A DNA stretch of 64,000 nt from Bradyrhizobium sp. SK17 (GTDB lineage: Bacteria; Pseudomonadota; Alphaproteobacteria; Rhizobiales; Xanthobacteraceae). A program made the translations under genes and the position numbers. Positions 17,703 to 32,079 of this stretch are shown here, piece by piece. The notes beneath the pieces were generated by a model that was given only the letters and a program-made list of their open reading frames with translations, ran no database searches and was not told the origin of the DNA. The DNA lies in contig NZ_CP025113.1 of NCBI RefSeq assembly GCF_002831585.1, positions 4,231,001 to 4,295,000 of the forward strand. Reading direction: 5' to 3'. The stretch's first letter is position 1. Every line of letters begins with the position of its first letter.

Positions 17703-18641
17703 CTAGCGCGAATTGGGCAGATAACGCCAGCCCTCCTTGCCCAGGAAATCCAGCATGGCCTGTGCGGGCGGCAGCAGGATCTTGTCGGTGCGCCTGATCG
17801 CGTGCCACTGCCGGACGATCGGCAGGCCCTTGACCTTGAGCACCACCAGCCGGCCGTCCTCCAGTTCATGAAAAACCGTGTGCTGGGAGATGAAGGCGAT
17901 GCCGAGCCCGGCCATGACCGCCTGCTTGATGGTCTCGTTGCTGTCCATCGCCATGCCGAGCTTCGGCTCCAGTCCGACCCGCTCGAAATATTGCTGCATC
18001 AGCATCCGCGTGCCTGAACCTTGCTCGCGGGTGATGAAGGTTTCATTGGCGAGCTCCGGTGCGGCGACGTGCCGCCGTCGTGCCAGCCGGTGATCGGGTG
18101 CGGCGATGATGAAATGCGGATGCCGGCCGAGCGGCTTCATCTCGACCTCGACATCGGCGGGCGGCCGGCCCATGACGGCGATGTCGAGATCATAACCGCG
18201 CAGCGCGTCGCGGATCTCCTCGCGGTTGCCGATCCGCAGCGTCACTTCGATCTTGGGAAAGCGGCGCGAGAACGCCGCGATCGCGAACGGCACGAAGTAT
18301 TTCGCGGTCGAGACCGCGCCCATCGCCACGCGTCCGCCGCTGCGGCCGGCGATCATGTCGAGCGATTGCTCGCAGTCCTTGAGCGCCGCCTCGATCCGCT
18401 CGACCAGCGTCAGCACATGCGCGCCGGCATCCGTCACCGCCATGCCGTCGCCGGTGCGCTGGATCAGCGGCAATCCCGCAAGCGCTTGCAGGTTGCGGAG
18501 TTGCAGCGTCACCGCCGGCTGCGTCAGGTTGAGGCGGTTCGCCGCCGACGTGATCGAGCCCGCCTCATGCACGGTGGACAGTGCGCGCAGCTGGCGGATC
18601 GTCAAGTCGCGCGAGAAGTTGCCGGCCATGCCGAATTCCAT
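17703..18641 (-). CDS. cbbR: CbbR, LysR-type regulator of the Calvin-cycle operon
   Basis: A 312-residue LysR protein: winged helix-turn-helix at about 14-75 (LRALSTVHEAGSITSAANRL) and a two-lobed effector domain from about 95. Its divergent position 136 bp from cbbF, together with the sequence (DCEQSLDMIAGRSGGRVAMG), identifies it as CbbR, which senses Calvin-cycle metabolites such as RuBP or NADPH and activates cbb transcription. It is followed on the same strand by the hybrid kinase. Confidence 0.92.
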   Translation of the reverse strand: MEFGMAGNFSRDLTIRQLRALSTVHEAGSITSAANRLNLTQPAVTLQLRNLQALAGLPLIQRTGDGMAVTDAGAHVLTLVERIEAALKDCEQSLDMIAGRSGGRVAMGAVSTAKYFVPFAIAAFSRRFPKIEVTLRIGNREEIRDALRGYDLDIAVMGRPPADVEVEMKPLGRHPHFIIAAPDHRLARRRHVAAPELANETFITREQGSGTRMLMQQYFERVGLEPKLGMAMDSNETIKQAVMAGLGIAFISQHTVFHELEDGRLVVLKVKGLPIVRQWHAIRRTDKILLPPAQAMLDFLGKEGWRYLPNSR

Positions 18642-18659
18642 AAGAAAAACTTTGCCCGG

Positions 18660-18734
18660 ACCAAAGATAATGAAATTTCCCTAATTGGGCAATTCGCGCG
18701 TTGATACGGCGAAGGCGACTCCATGAGGTCGCCT
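18660..18734 (+). promoter_or_regulatory. cbbR-cbbF control region
   Basis: The 136-bp gap between divergent cbbR and cbbF holds an AT-rich tract (18661-18694) with two TAA elements 14 bp apart inside ATAATGAAATTTCCCTAATT, compatible with LysR T-N11-A sites. A leader hairpin AGGCGAC/GTCGCCT follows at 18713-18734. CbbR binding here is inferred from position. Exact promoter boxes are not clear. Confidence 0.5.
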
Positions 18735-18777
18735 CTCGAAGCCTCGGGACAGAGGGCGCGATCATAGGGAGAGGCCG

Positions 18778-19815
18778 GTGGAGACCAGTCCTGCATTGCA
18801 TGCCCATCTGGAGTGGCCGGCGCGGCAAAACCCGTTGCGCGCCGCGACCGTCAAAGTCATCGAAGCGCTGGCCGGTGCCGCGATCGAACTCTCGCGCATC
18901 ATCGCGGCCGGGCCGCTCGCCGGCATCCGCGGCGAGGGCGGCGGTATCAACCCCGACGGCGATCGCCAGACCTCCATCGATATCGTCGCCGACCGCCTGA
19001 TGCGCGATGCGTTGCGTACCGTGCCGGTCGCTGGCGTCCTGTCGGAGGAGATCGAATTGCCGGAGACGATCGATTGCGACGCGCCGCTCTGCGTCGCGAT
19101 CGATCCGCTCGATGGCTCGGCGAACCTCGCGAACAACATCTCGGTCGGCACCATTTTCTCGATCCGGCCGAAGGGCCACGACGTCATCTCGACCTTCTTC
19201 GAGCCCGGCACGGCGCAATGCGCCGCCGGCTGCTTCATCTACGGTCCGCAAACGGTGCTGGTGCTGGCGCTCGATCAACATGTCGACTGCTTCACGCTCG
19301 ACCCGCGAACCGGCGAGTTCGTCCTGACCGCGCGGGACCTGCGGGTGCCGCAGGGCGCGTCGGAGTTCGCCATCAATGCCTCGAACCGGCGGCACTGGAG
19401 CGGCCCGGTGCGCAACTACATCGACGACTGCCTTGCCGGGGTCAACGGCGAACTCGGCCAGGACTACAACATGCGCTGGATCGGCTCGCTGGTGGCGGAA
19501 GCCTACCGCATCCTGATGCGCGGCGGCGTGTTCCTGTATCCGGCCGATGCGCGCAAGGGATACCGCGAGGGCCGGTTGCGTCTGCTGTACGAAGCCCACC
19601 CGATCGCGCTGATCATGGAATGGGCCGGCGGCGCCGCGTCGAGTGGCCGCTCGCGGATCCTCGAATTGTCGGCGCGGACGCCGCATCAGCGGGTGCCGCT
19701 CATCATGGGATCGGCGCGCGCCGTGCGCGACGTCGATGCGATCCACCTGACCGTCGAGCCGTTGTTCGAGAGCAGCGATGCCCCGCTGTTCGCGCGGCGC
19801 GGCCTGTTCCGCTGA
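18778..19815 (+). CDS. cbbF: Fructose-1,6-bisphosphatase class I (CbbF)
   Basis: A 345-residue class I FBPase with the metal-site motif DPLDGS at residues 109-114 and the RYIGSLVAE-like substrate region (MRWIGSLVAEAYR). GTG 18778 has a GGGAGAGG ribosome site. It hydrolyses fructose-1,6- and probably sedoheptulose-1,7-bisphosphate in the Calvin cycle. First gene of the cbb operon, followed 11 bp later by cbbP. Confidence 0.95.
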   Translation: METSPALHAHLEWPARQNPLRAATVKVIEALAGAAIELSRIIAAGPLAGIRGEGGGINPDGDRQTSIDIVADRLMRDALRTVPVAGVLSEEIELPETIDCDAPLCVAIDPLDGSANLANNISVGTIFSIRPKGHDVISTFFEPGTAQCAAGCFIYGPQTVLVLALDQHVDCFTLDPRTGEFVLTARDLRVPQGASEFAINASNRRHWSGPVRNYIDDCLAGVNGELGQDYNMRWIGSLVAEAYRILMRGGVFLYPADARKGYREGRLRLLYEAHPIALIMEWAGGAASSGRSRILELSARTPHQRVPLIMGSARAVRDVDAIHLTVEPLFESSDAPLFARRGLFR

Positions 19816-19826
19816 CGGAGGATCGT

Positions 19827-20698
19827 ATGTCTCGCAGGCATCCCATCATCTCGATCACCGGCTCGTCCGGCGCCGGCACCACCTCGGTGAAGAAGACGTT
19901 CGAGAACATCTTCCGCCGCGAGAACGTGGTCGCGGCCTATATCGAGGGCGACGCGTTCCATCGCTACGACCGCGCCGAGATGCGCAGCCTGATGGCGGAG
20001 CGGGCCGAGCGCGGCAACAAGCACTTCAGCCATTTCAGCCCCGAGACCAATCTGTTCGAGGAGCTGGAGAAGCTGTTCAGCGACTATGCCGAGACCGGTA
20101 CCGGAACGACGCGGCACTATGTGCACGATGAGGAGGAGGCACGGCTCTACGGCGCCAAGCCAGGCACCTTCACCGCCTGGGAGGCACTGCCGGAGAATTC
20201 CGACCTGCTGTTCTATGAAGGCCTGCATGGCGCCGTGGTCACCGACAAGGTGAACGTCGCGCAGCACGCCGACCTCAAGATCGGAGTCGTGCCGGTGATC
20301 AACCTCGAATGGATCCAGAAACTGCATCGCGATCGCAGCCACCGCGGCTACTCCACCGAGGCGGTGACCGACACCATCCTGCGTCGCATGCCGGACTACG
20401 TGAACTACATCTGCCCGCAATTCACCGAAACCGACATCAACTTCCAGCGCGTGCCGACGGTCGACACCTCGAACCCGTTCATCGCGCGCTGGATCCCCAC
20501 CCCCGATGAATCGATGGTCGTGATCCGGCTGAAGAACCCGCGCGGCATCGATTTTCCGTATCTGCTCTCGATGATCCCGAACAGCTTCATGTCGCGCGCC
20601 AATTCGATCGTGGTTCACGGCGCCAAGCTCGACCTCGCGATGCAGCTCATCCTGACCCCGCTGATCCTGCAACTGATCGAACGAAAGAGGCGAACGAT

Positions 20699-20702
<4 letters not shown>
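19827..20702 (+). CDS. cbbP: Phosphoribulokinase (CbbP)
   Basis: A 291-residue proteobacterial phosphoribulokinase with P-loop GSSGAGTTS at residues 12-20 (the T-T variant usual for this family), the HRYDR substrate loop and the EGLHG motif. It makes ribulose-1,5-bisphosphate, the RuBisCO substrate. The frame stays open far upstream through cbbF, but ATG 19827 after GGAGGAT is the true start. The stop overlaps the cbbT start (ATGA). Confidence 0.96.
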
Positions 20703-22711
<2,009 letters not shown>

Positions 22712-22726
22712 AGGGAGGACGCCACG

Positions 22727-25304
<2,578 letters not shown>

Positions 25305-25325
25305 CGCAGCGAAAGGAGAACCGAC

Positions 25326-25751
25326 ATGAGAGTGACCCAAGGCTGCTTTTCTTTCCTGCCCGATCTCACCGATGAGCAGATCGCAGCGCAGGTGCAATAC
25401 TGCCTCGACAAGGGCTGGGCGGTGAACATCGAGTTCACCGACGACCCACATCCCCGCAACACCTATTGGGACATGTGGGGTCTGCCGATGTTCGACCTGC
25501 GCGATGCCGCCGGCATCATGAAGGAACTCGCCGATTGCCGCCGTGTCTATGGCGAGCGCTACATCCGCATGAGCGGGTTCGATTCTTCCCATGGCTGGGA
25601 ATCCGTGCGCATCTCCTTCATCGTCAACCGGCCGAAGAATGAGCCCGGCTTCCGGCTCGAGCGGCAAGAGGTCGGCGGCCGGAGCGTTAGTTATACGACC
25701 AGGGCTTACGCGCTGGATCGCCCCGAGGGCGAACGCTACGCAGATCAGTGA
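25326..25751 (+). CDS. cbbS: RuBisCO small subunit, form IC (CbbS)
   Basis: A 141-residue small subunit beginning [19 protein letters not shown], with [12 protein letters not shown] and the extended C-terminus (about 30 residues past the core) that is diagnostic of red-type form IC/ID enzymes, where it forms a central beta-barrel in the L8S8 complex. ATG 25326 follows AAAGGAG. It is 21 bp downstream of cbbL. Confidence 0.97.
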   Translation: MRVTQGCFSFLPDLTDEQIAAQVQYCLDKGWAVNIEFTDDPHPRNTYWDMWGLPMFDLRDAAGIMKELADCRRVYGERYIRMSGFDSSHGWESVRISFIVNRPKNEPGFRLERQEVGGRSVSYTTRAYALDRPEGERYADQ

Positions 25752-25810
25752 CCGCGTCCGGTTGGCAAGCCAGGCGAATTGCTCCCTCGACCGCCTGGTC
25801 CGGATGCACT

Positions 25811-25845
25811 TCTCCGTCGTCGCCGCAGCGGCGACGGAGCTTTTC
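25811..25845 (+). terminator. Hairpin with T-run between cbbS and cbbX
   Basis: TCCGTCGTCGCCGC, loop, GCGGCGACGGA, then GCTTTTCT: a GC-rich stem followed by a short T-run, 60 bp after the cbbS stop and 16 bp before the cbbX start. It looks like an intrinsic terminator or attenuator and would lower expression of the activase relative to its abundant target, or stabilise the cbbLS 3' end. Confidence 0.65.
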
Positions 25846-25861
25846 TGAAAGCGAGAGGATA

Positions 25862-26827
25862 ATGACGCAAGCGCAGGAACAAGTCCAAGAACAGACCAGC
25901 GAACTTGTCGACGAGCAGATCAGCGAGACGCCACCCGAGACCATCGACCTCAGGCTCGAATTCGCCGATCTCGGAATCGGCGAGGTGCTCGACCAGCTCG
26001 ATTCCGAACTGATCGGCCTGAAGCCCGTGAAGACCCGCATTCGTGAGATCGCCTCGCTGCTGCTGGTCGAACGCATCAGGCAGAAGATGGCGCTGGCGAC
26101 CACGTTTCCAACCTTGCACATGTCGTTCACCGGCAATCCCGGTACCGGCAAGACCACCGTTGCGCTCAAGATGGCCGGCATTCTGCACAAGCTCGGCTTC
26201 GTGCGCCGCGGCCACGTCATCAGCGTGACGCGCGACGATCTCGTCGGGCAATATATCGGCCACACCGCGCCGAAGACCAAGGAGATCCTGAAGAAGGCGA
26301 TGGGCGGCGTGCTTTTCATCGACGAGGCCTATTACCTCTATCGCCCCGAGAACGAGCGCGACTACGGCCAGGAGGCGATCGAGATCCTGTTGCAGATCAT
26401 GGAAGCGCAGCGCGAGGATCTGGTGGTGATCCTGGCCGGCTACGGCGACCGGATGGAGAAGTTCTTCCAGAGCAATCCGGGCTTCCGGTCGCGCATCGCG
26501 CATCACATCGACTTCCCGGACTATTCCGATGGCGAGCTGCTCTGGATCGCCGAGCTGATGTTGCAGCAGCAGAATTATCGTCTGTCCCCGGAAGCGCGCG
26601 AGGCCTTCGCCCGATACATTGCCATCCGCAAGCAACAGCCGCTGTTTTCCAATGCGCGCTCGATCCGCAACGCGCTCGACCGCATCCGGTTGCGCCAGGC
26701 CAACCGGATCGTGGCCAAGCTCGATCGCACGCTGACGGCCGACGACGTGATGTCGATCGAGGCCGGCGACGTGCTGGCCAGCCGGGTGTTCGGCAAGGGG
26801 ACCGGCGCGGCGGGCGAGGGGCGATGA
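25862..26827 (+). CDS. cbbX: CbbX, red-type RuBisCO activase (AAA+)
   Basis: A 321-residue AAA+ protein. Walker [10 protein letters not shown] at 91-99, Walker [10 protein letters not shown] with D154 and E155, the pore-loop YIG near 131-133, and the sensor region are present. CbbX remodels inhibited form IC/ID RuBisCO by threading the CbbL C-terminus and is stimulated by RuBP. The first 30 residues are a Gln/Glu-rich extension. ATG 25862 follows GAGAGGAT. Its stop overlaps the cbbY start (ATGA). Confidence 0.95.
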   Translation: MTQAQEQVQEQTSELVDEQISETPPETIDLRLEFADLGIGEVLDQLDSELIGLKPVKTRIREIASLLLVERIRQKMALATTFPTLHMSFTGNPGTGKTTVALKMAGILHKLGFVRRGHVISVTRDDLVGQYIGHTAPKTKEILKKAMGGVLFIDEAYYLYRPENERDYGQEAIEILLQIMEAQREDLVVILAGYGDRMEKFFQSNPGFRSRIAHHIDFPDYSDGELLWIAELMLQQQNYRLSPEAREAFARYIAIRKQQPLFSNARSIRNALDRIRLRQANRIVAKLDRTLTADDVMSIEAGDVLASRVFGKGTGAAGEGR

Positions 26828-27540
26828 ACGAGGCGCTCGCGGCGATCCGCACCAGGGCGGCGCGCGAGACGATCGCAGGCGCCCGCGCGCTGATCTTCGA
26901 CGTCGACGGCACGCTCGCCGAAACCGAGGAGGTGCACCGCCGCGCCTTCAACGCGGCGTTCGCCGAGGCCGGCCTCGACTGGTTCTGGGATCAGGTCACT
27001 TACGCGCGGCTGCTTCGGGTGGCCGGCGGCAAGGAGCGCATCCGCGCCTTCGATCAGCGCAATCCGGTTCCGTCGCTGAGCTTCGCCGAGATCGCCGGAC
27101 TGCACCGCATCAAGACCGCGCGCTATGCCGCGCTGATCGCGGCCGGCGGCTGCCCGTTGCGGCCGGGCGTGCGTGCGCTTGTTGGCAACGCGCGCCGGCG
27201 TGGCCAGCGGCTGGCGATCGCGACCACGACCTCGCACGGCAACATCGACGCGCTGCTTTCGGTCGCGCTCGGGCTGGGCTGGGCCGATCTGTTCGAGACG
27301 ATCGTCGCCGGCGACGATGTTCCGCGCAAGAAACCTGCGCCCGACGTTTACGTCGAGGTGCTGGCCAGGCTCACGCTTGCGCCGGCGGACTGCATCGCCG
27401 TCGAGGATTCCGGCAACGGCCTCGCCGCCGCTGCGCGCGCCGGGATTCCCGCGATCATCACCCGAAGCGCGTATTTCGGCGATGATGATTTCACCGGGGC
27501 GCTGCTGGTGGTCGATGATCTCTCCGAGATCGACGAATAG
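26824..27540 (+). CDS. cbbY: CbbY-type HAD phosphatase (xylulose-1,5-bisphosphate phosphatase)
   Basis: A 238-residue HAD-superfamily hydrolase: nucleophile and acid Asp26 and Asp28 in [12 protein letters not shown], the TTTSHGN motif II, the KPAPDVY lysine motif III and VEDSGNG motif IV. CbbY proteins destroy xylulose-1,5-bisphosphate, an inhibitory RuBisCO by-product, so it partners CbbX in keeping the enzyme active. Last gene of the cbb operon, coupled to cbbX. Confidence 0.93.
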   Translation: MNEALAAIRTRAARETIAGARALIFDVDGTLAETEEVHRRAFNAAFAEAGLDWFWDQVTYARLLRVAGGKERIRAFDQRNPVPSLSFAEIAGLHRIKTARYAALIAAGGCPLRPGVRALVGNARRRGQRLAIATTTSHGNIDALLSVALGLGWADLFETIVAGDDVPRKKPAPDVYVEVLARLTLAPADCIAVEDSGNGLAAAARAGIPAIITRSAYFGDDDFTGALLVVDDLSEIDE

Positions 27541-27570
27541 GGGACGCAGCCGGGCAGCTCGCTCCGATCA

Positions 27571-27594
27571 ATTTATTCAGATACTTAAATAAAT
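27571..27594. promoter_or_regulatory. Palindromic operator A upstream of chvE
   Basis: ATTTATTC, 8-bp spacer, AAATAAAT (one mismatch from a perfect dyad). The AT-rich dyad in GC-rich DNA resembles sugar-repressor sites of the ROK or LacI kind. No regulator gene is adjacent. Confidence 0.6.
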
Positions 27595-27729
27595 CGCGCT
27601 TGCATCCATCCCCTAGTAGGGGCAACCTTGGCCGGAAGCAGTGCCGATCCGCCATACGCTCTGACGGTAGGTGATAAACAGCAACAATTCCGGGAGACGG
27701 CGCCTCATGATCCTCAGTGCCCCGGATGA

Positions 27730-27753
27730 ATTTATTCGGCTGATTGAATAAAT
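27730..27753. promoter_or_regulatory. Palindromic operator B upstream of chvE
   Basis: ATTTATTC-N8-GAATAAAT, a perfect 8+8 dyad in the second duplicated block. Same spacing as operator A, 159 bp downstream of it and about 375 bp before the chvE start. Confidence 0.62.
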
Positions 27754-28129
27754 CGTGCTTGCATCCATGGTAAGGCAGGGGCACCATCCACCCAAGGTTG
27801 CCAGATGCAGGACCAGGCCACCGGAAGTTATGGGGGACGTTGGTGCTTGCAAGAATTCCGGGAGACAGCGCCTCGTGATCCTCCAGGTCTACGCCTCGTT
27901 CGTCCCACGGCATGACCGGCGGGTGACCGGGCACGGCGGGATCGACAGAGGTGATCGCGCGGAGTGAGCATGGCGCTGTTGACGGGTTCAATCGACATTC
28001 CGCGACTTCGGTTCGTGACGGCCCGGTGCCGATCTGGCATCGCTGGAGATCTGCGACCAGCCAACGAATGATCGCCATCGATTGATGCTGGCGACGGTAC
28101 TTCAACTCAAAAGGCCAAGGGAGAGACGC

Positions 28130-29197
28130 ATGTTCAGACTGAAGGTCTCGGTGGTTGCGCTGGCGTTGGCATGTTTCGGCGGGGCCGCGTCGGACGCGTC
28201 CGCCCAGAGCAAGCCGACCATCGGCATCGCGATGCCGACCAAATCCTCGGCGCGCTGGATCGACGACGGCAACAACATGGTCAAGGTGCTGAAGGAGCGC
28301 GGTTACGGCACCGACCTGCAATATGCCGACGACGACATTCCGAACCAGCTCTCCCAGGTCGAGAACATGGTGACTAAGGGCGCCAAGGTGTTGGTCATCG
28401 CGGCGATCGACGGCACCACGCTGTCCGACGCGCTGAAACAGGCCAAGGCGCAAGGCATCACGGTCATCGCCTACGACCGTCTGATCCGCGACACGCCGAA
28501 TGTCGATTATTACGCGACGTTCGATAATTTCCAGGTCGGCGTGCTGCAGGCGAGCTCGCTCGTGAATGCCCTCGGGCTGAAGGACGGCAAGGGGCCGTTC
28601 AACATCGAACTGTTCGGCGGCTCGCCCGACGACAACAACGCCTATTTCTTCTACGACGGCGCGATGTCGGTGCTGAAGCCCTACATCGACAGCGGCAAGC
28701 TGGTGGTCGCCAGCGGCCAGATGGGTATGGACAAGGTTGCGACCCTACGCTGGGACGGCGCCACCGCGCAGGCGCGCATGGACAATCTGTTGAGCGCGTT
28801 CTACGGCAAGAAGCGCGTCGATGCCGTGCTGTCGCCCTATGACGGCCTGTCGATCGGCATCATCTCCTCGCTGAAGGGCGTCGGCTACGGCAGCAAGGAC
28901 CAGCCGATGCCGTATATCAGCGGCCAGGATGCCGAGGTGCCCTCGATCAAGGCGATGCTGCGCGGCGAGCAATACTCGACCATCTTCAAGGACACCCGCA
29001 ATCTCGCCAAGGTCACGGCCGACATGGTCGACGCCGTGCTGAGCAAGAAGGAGGTCACCGTCAACGACACCAAGACCTACAACAACGGTGTCAAGGTGGT
29101 TCCCTCCTATCTGCTCAAGCCGGTCGTGGTGGACAACACCAATTGGGAGAAAGTCCTGATTGACAGCGGCTACTATAAGCGCTCGCAATTCGACTAG
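28130..29197 (+). CDS. chvE: ChvE, multiple monosaccharide-binding periplasmic protein
   Basis: A 355-residue type I binding protein, cleaved near SAQSK (about residue 25). The mature part is close to Agrobacterium ChvE along its length: [65 protein letters not shown] 28130 has a GGGAGAGA ribosome site; an earlier in-frame ATG at 28082 would add a poor leader. ChvE binds aldoses such as glucose, galactose, arabinose and xylose for import by GguAB, and in Agrobacterium also interacts with VirA. No virA is present here. Confidence 0.93.
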   Translation: MFRLKVSVVALALACFGGAASDASAQSKPTIGIAMPTKSSARWIDDGNNMVKVLKERGYGTDLQYADDDIPNQLSQVENMVTKGAKVLVIAAIDGTTLSDALKQAKAQGITVIAYDRLIRDTPNVDYYATFDNFQVGVLQASSLVNALGLKDGKGPFNIELFGGSPDDNNAYFFYDGAMSVLKPYIDSGKLVVASGQMGMDKVATLRWDGATAQARMDNLLSAFYGKKRVDAVLSPYDGLSIGIISSLKGVGYGSKDQPMPYISGQDAEVPSIKAMLRGEQYSTIFKDTRNLAKVTADMVDAVLSKKEVTVNDTKTYNNGVKVVPSYLLKPVVVDNTNWEKVLIDSGYYKRSQFD

Positions 29198-29254
29198 GGC
29201 GGGCGAGCGGGGAGCGCCGCGCCGAGGCCGACTGACATTGCGGGACATGATCCG

Positions 29255-30835
29255 ATGACGGCAATGCTGGAGATGCGCGGCGTCAGCAAGAGCTTTGCCG
29301 GCGTGCAGGCGTTGCGCGACGTCGGTTTCACCGTCGAAGCCGGCCAGATCCATGCGCTGGTCGGCGAGAACGGTGCCGGCAAGTCGACCCTGATGAAGGT
29401 GCTGAGCGGGGTCTATCCCGCCGGCAGCTATGACGGGTCGATCCTGTTCGACGGCGAGGAGCGCCGGTTCGGCGACATCAACGATTCCGAAGAGCTGGGG
29501 ATCATCATCATCCACCAGGAGCTGGCGCTGATCCCGCTGATGTCGATCGCCGAGAACATCTTTCTCTCGCGCGCGCCGTCGCGGTTCGGAGTGGTGGATC
29601 GCAACGCCGTGTACCGGCGGACCGCCGAGCTATTGGCGCAGGTCGGCCTGCGGGAATCGCCTGATACGTTGGTCACCGACCTCGGCGTCGGCAAGCAGCA
29701 GCTGGTCGAGATCGCCAAGGCGCTGTCGAAGCGGGTGCGCCTTCTGATCCTGGACGAGCCGACGGCGAGCCTCAACGAGGCCGACAGTGCCGCATTGCTG
29801 GACCGGCTGCTGGTGTTCCGCGAGCAGGGCATCGCCTCGATCTTGATCTCGCACAAGCTGAACGAGGTCGCGCGCGTCGCCGACCGCATCACCGTGCTGC
29901 GTGACGGCCGCACCGTCGACAGCATCGATTGCCGGACCGAGCAGGTCGACGAGGACCGGATCATCCGCAGCATGGTCAACCGCGACCTCGCGCATCGCTT
30001 CCCGGAGCGCAACGTTGCGATCGGCGATCCCGTGATGACGGTCGAGAACTGGTCGGTGTATCACCCGCTGCACACCGCCCGGCAGGTGATCAAGAACGTC
30101 GACTTCACGGTGCGGCGCGGCGAGGTGGTCGGTATCGCCGGCCTGATGGGCGCCGGCCGCACCGAGTTCGCCATGAGCCTGTTCGGCCGCGCCTGGGGCT
30201 ACAACATCACCGGCAGGATCAGCCTCGACGGCCGCGAGACGCATCTTCCGAACGTGCCGGCCGCGATCCATGCCGGCCTTGCCTATGTCACCGAGGATCG
30301 CAAGCAGCTCGGGCTGGTGCTCGCCGACGACGTCCGCAAGAACGTGACGCTGGCGAGCCTCCGCCAGGTGTCGGAGCGCGGCGTGATCGACGATGTCGTC
30401 GAGCTGAAGGCCGCGAGCGATTACCGCAACCGGATGCGGATCCGCTGCTCCGACGTCTATCAGGAGACCGGGCAGCTCTCGGGCGGTAACCAGCAGAAGG
30501 TGGTGCTGTCGAAATGGCTGATGACCGATCCGCAGGTGCTGTTGCTGGACGAGCCGACCCGCGGCATCGACGTCGGGGCGAAATACGAGATCTATTGCAT
30601 CATCAACGAGCTCGCGGAGGCCGGCAAGGGCGTCGTGGTGATCTCGTCGGAAATGCCCGAACTGCTCGGCATCTGCGACCGGATCTGCGTGATGAATGAC
30701 GGCGCGTTCGTCGGCGAGTTCGGCAAGGACGAGGCCACGCAGGAGAAGATCATGCGCGCCATCATGCGCAATGTCCGGATCTCCGGCAACCTCGTCCATG
30801 ATGCTGCCGTGCGGGTGGCAGGAGGAGCGCAATGA
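29255..30835 (+). CDS. gguA: GguA, sugar ABC transporter ATPase (two NBDs)
   Basis: A 526-residue tandem ATPase. The first domain has Walker A GENGAGKST (37-45) and DEPTASLNE; the second has the usual K-less GLMGAGRTE and LSGGNQQK with DEPTRGIDVG. It powers sugar import with ChvE and GguB. Start ATG 29255 (an alternative in-frame ATG lies 9 bp on). Its stop overlaps the gguB start (ATGA). Confidence 0.93.
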   Translation: MTAMLEMRGVSKSFAGVQALRDVGFTVEAGQIHALVGENGAGKSTLMKVLSGVYPAGSYDGSILFDGEERRFGDINDSEELGIIIIHQELALIPLMSIAENIFLSRAPSRFGVVDRNAVYRRTAELLAQVGLRESPDTLVTDLGVGKQQLVEIAKALSKRVRLLILDEPTASLNEADSAALLDRLLVFREQGIASILISHKLNEVARVADRITVLRDGRTVDSIDCRTEQVDEDRIIRSMVNRDLAHRFPERNVAIGDPVMTVENWSVYHPLHTARQVIKNVDFTVRRGEVVGIAGLMGAGRTEFAMSLFGRAWGYNITGRISLDGRETHLPNVPAAIHAGLAYVTEDRKQLGLVLADDVRKNVTLASLRQVSERGVIDDVVELKAASDYRNRMRIRCSDVYQETGQLSGGNQQKVVLSKWLMTDPQVLLLDEPTRGIDVGAKYEIYCIINELAEAGKGVVVISSEMPELLGICDRICVMNDGAFVGEFGKDEATQEKIMRAIMRNVRISGNLVHDAAVRVAGGAQ

Positions 30836-32022
30836 CCGACAAGACGGTGTCACTTCCCGAGGCGCCCAAGCATTCCGGCTTCATCAAGAACAATCTGCGC
30901 AACTACGGCATGCTGCTGTCGCTGCTGGCGATCATGCTGTTCTTCGAGATCGTGACCGACGGCACGCTGTTGCAGCCGGTCAACCTCACCAATCTCGTGC
31001 TGCAGAACAGCTACATCGTGATCATGGCGCTCGGCATGCTGCTGGTGATCGTGACCGGGCATATCGACCTTTCGGTCGGCTCGGTCGCCGGTTTCGTCGG
31101 CGCGGTCGCGGCGGTGCTGATGGTGACGTACCACGTCAGCTACCCGATCGCGTTCATCGCCTGTCTGCTGGTCGGTGCCGCGATCGGCGCGGCACAGGGC
31201 TACTGGGTGGCCTATTTCAAGATTCCGTCCTTCATCGTGACCCTGGCGGGCATGCTGGTGTTCAAGGGCCTTGCGCTCGCGGTGCTGCAAGGCAGGTCGG
31301 TCGGGCCGTTTCCGCCGACCTTCCAGAAGCTCTCCTCGGGCTTCATCCCCGAGCTGTTTCCGAGCGCCGGCACGCTCTATCCGACCTCGCTTGCGATCGG
31401 CATCGTGCTGGCATTCGCGCTGGTGCTGGCGAGCGCCAGGGGGCGCGCGCGCGAGCAGTCGCACGGCATCGAGGTCGAGCCCTACGCGTTCTTCGTCGCC
31501 AAGAGCATCGCGCTGGCGGGCGCGGTGCTCTATTTCACCTATCTGATCGCCTCGCATCGCGGCCTGCCGAATGTGCTCGTCATCATGACCGTGCTGATCG
31601 CGCTGTATGGCTTCGTCACACGGCGCACGGTGATCGGCCGGCAGATCTATGCGGTGGGCGGCAATGCCAAGGCCGCGAAGCTCTCCGGCGTCAAGACCGA
31701 GCGGCTGACGTTCTTCACCTTCGTCAACATGGGCGTGCTGGCGGCGCTGGCCGGATTGGTGTTCGCGGCGCGGCTCAACACCGCGACCCCGAAAGCCGGC
31801 CTCGGCTTCGAGCTCGACGTCATCGCCGCCTGCTTCATCGGCGGCGCGTCGGCCTATGGCGGCGTCGGCCGGGTCGGCGGCGCGGTCGTCGGCGCCATGA
31901 TCATGGGCGTGATGAACAACGGCATGTCGATCCTCGGCATCGGCATCGATTACCAGCAGGTGATCAAGGGCCTCGTGCTGCTCGGCGCCGTCTGCATCGA
32001 CGTCTACAACCAGCGCCGTTGA
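30832..32022 (+). CDS. gguB: GguB, sugar ABC transporter permease
   Basis: A 396-residue RbsC-type permease with roughly 10-11 membrane segments and the EAA-like loop VTRRTVIGRQIYAVGGNAKAAKLSGV. It has the longer central loop typical of GguB/XylH. Completes the chvE-gguA-gguB operon. Confidence 0.93.
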   Translation: MTDKTVSLPEAPKHSGFIKNNLRNYGMLLSLLAIMLFFEIVTDGTLLQPVNLTNLVLQNSYIVIMALGMLLVIVTGHIDLSVGSVAGFVGAVAAVLMVTYHVSYPIAFIACLLVGAAIGAAQGYWVAYFKIPSFIVTLAGMLVFKGLALAVLQGRSVGPFPPTFQKLSSGFIPELFPSAGTLYPTSLAIGIVLAFALVLASARGRAREQSHGIEVEPYAFFVAKSIALAGAVLYFTYLIASHRGLPNVLVIMTVLIALYGFVTRRTVIGRQIYAVGGNAKAAKLSGVKTERLTFFTFVNMGVLAALAGLVFAARLNTATPKAGLGFELDVIAACFIGGASAYGGVGRVGGAVVGAMIMGVMNNGMSILGIGIDYQQVIKGLVLLGAVCIDVYNQRR

Positions 32023-32079
32023 CCGCCACGTGGTCATATTTCTGCGGTAAGGTGCCTGCGCAATGCAGGAGAATGCCGC

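Larger units (their letters stand above)
27567..27890 (+). repeat. Imperfect tandem duplication upstream of chvE
   Basis: Two related blocks, about 27570-27725 and 27729-27890. Each starts with an ATTTATT...AAATAAAT palindrome, then CG(C/T)GCTTGCATCCAT, and ends with AATTCCGGGAGAC(G/A)(G/C)CGCCTC(A/G)TGATCCT. The palindromes are offset by 159 bp and the end boxes by 168 bp, so small indels separate the copies. No gene is seen in the 589-bp gap between cbbY and chvE; the block looks regulatory. Confidence 0.75.

Noticed and set aside
18813..19826. Upstream extension of the cbbP frame through cbbF
   Set aside because: The frame is open by chance; phosphoribulokinase homology starts at ATG 19827, which has a good ribosome site.
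27541..28129. Small open frames in the gap before chvE
   Set aside because: They arise in both duplicated blocks in different frames, lack ribosome sites and have no conserved reading; the gap is better explained as regulatory.
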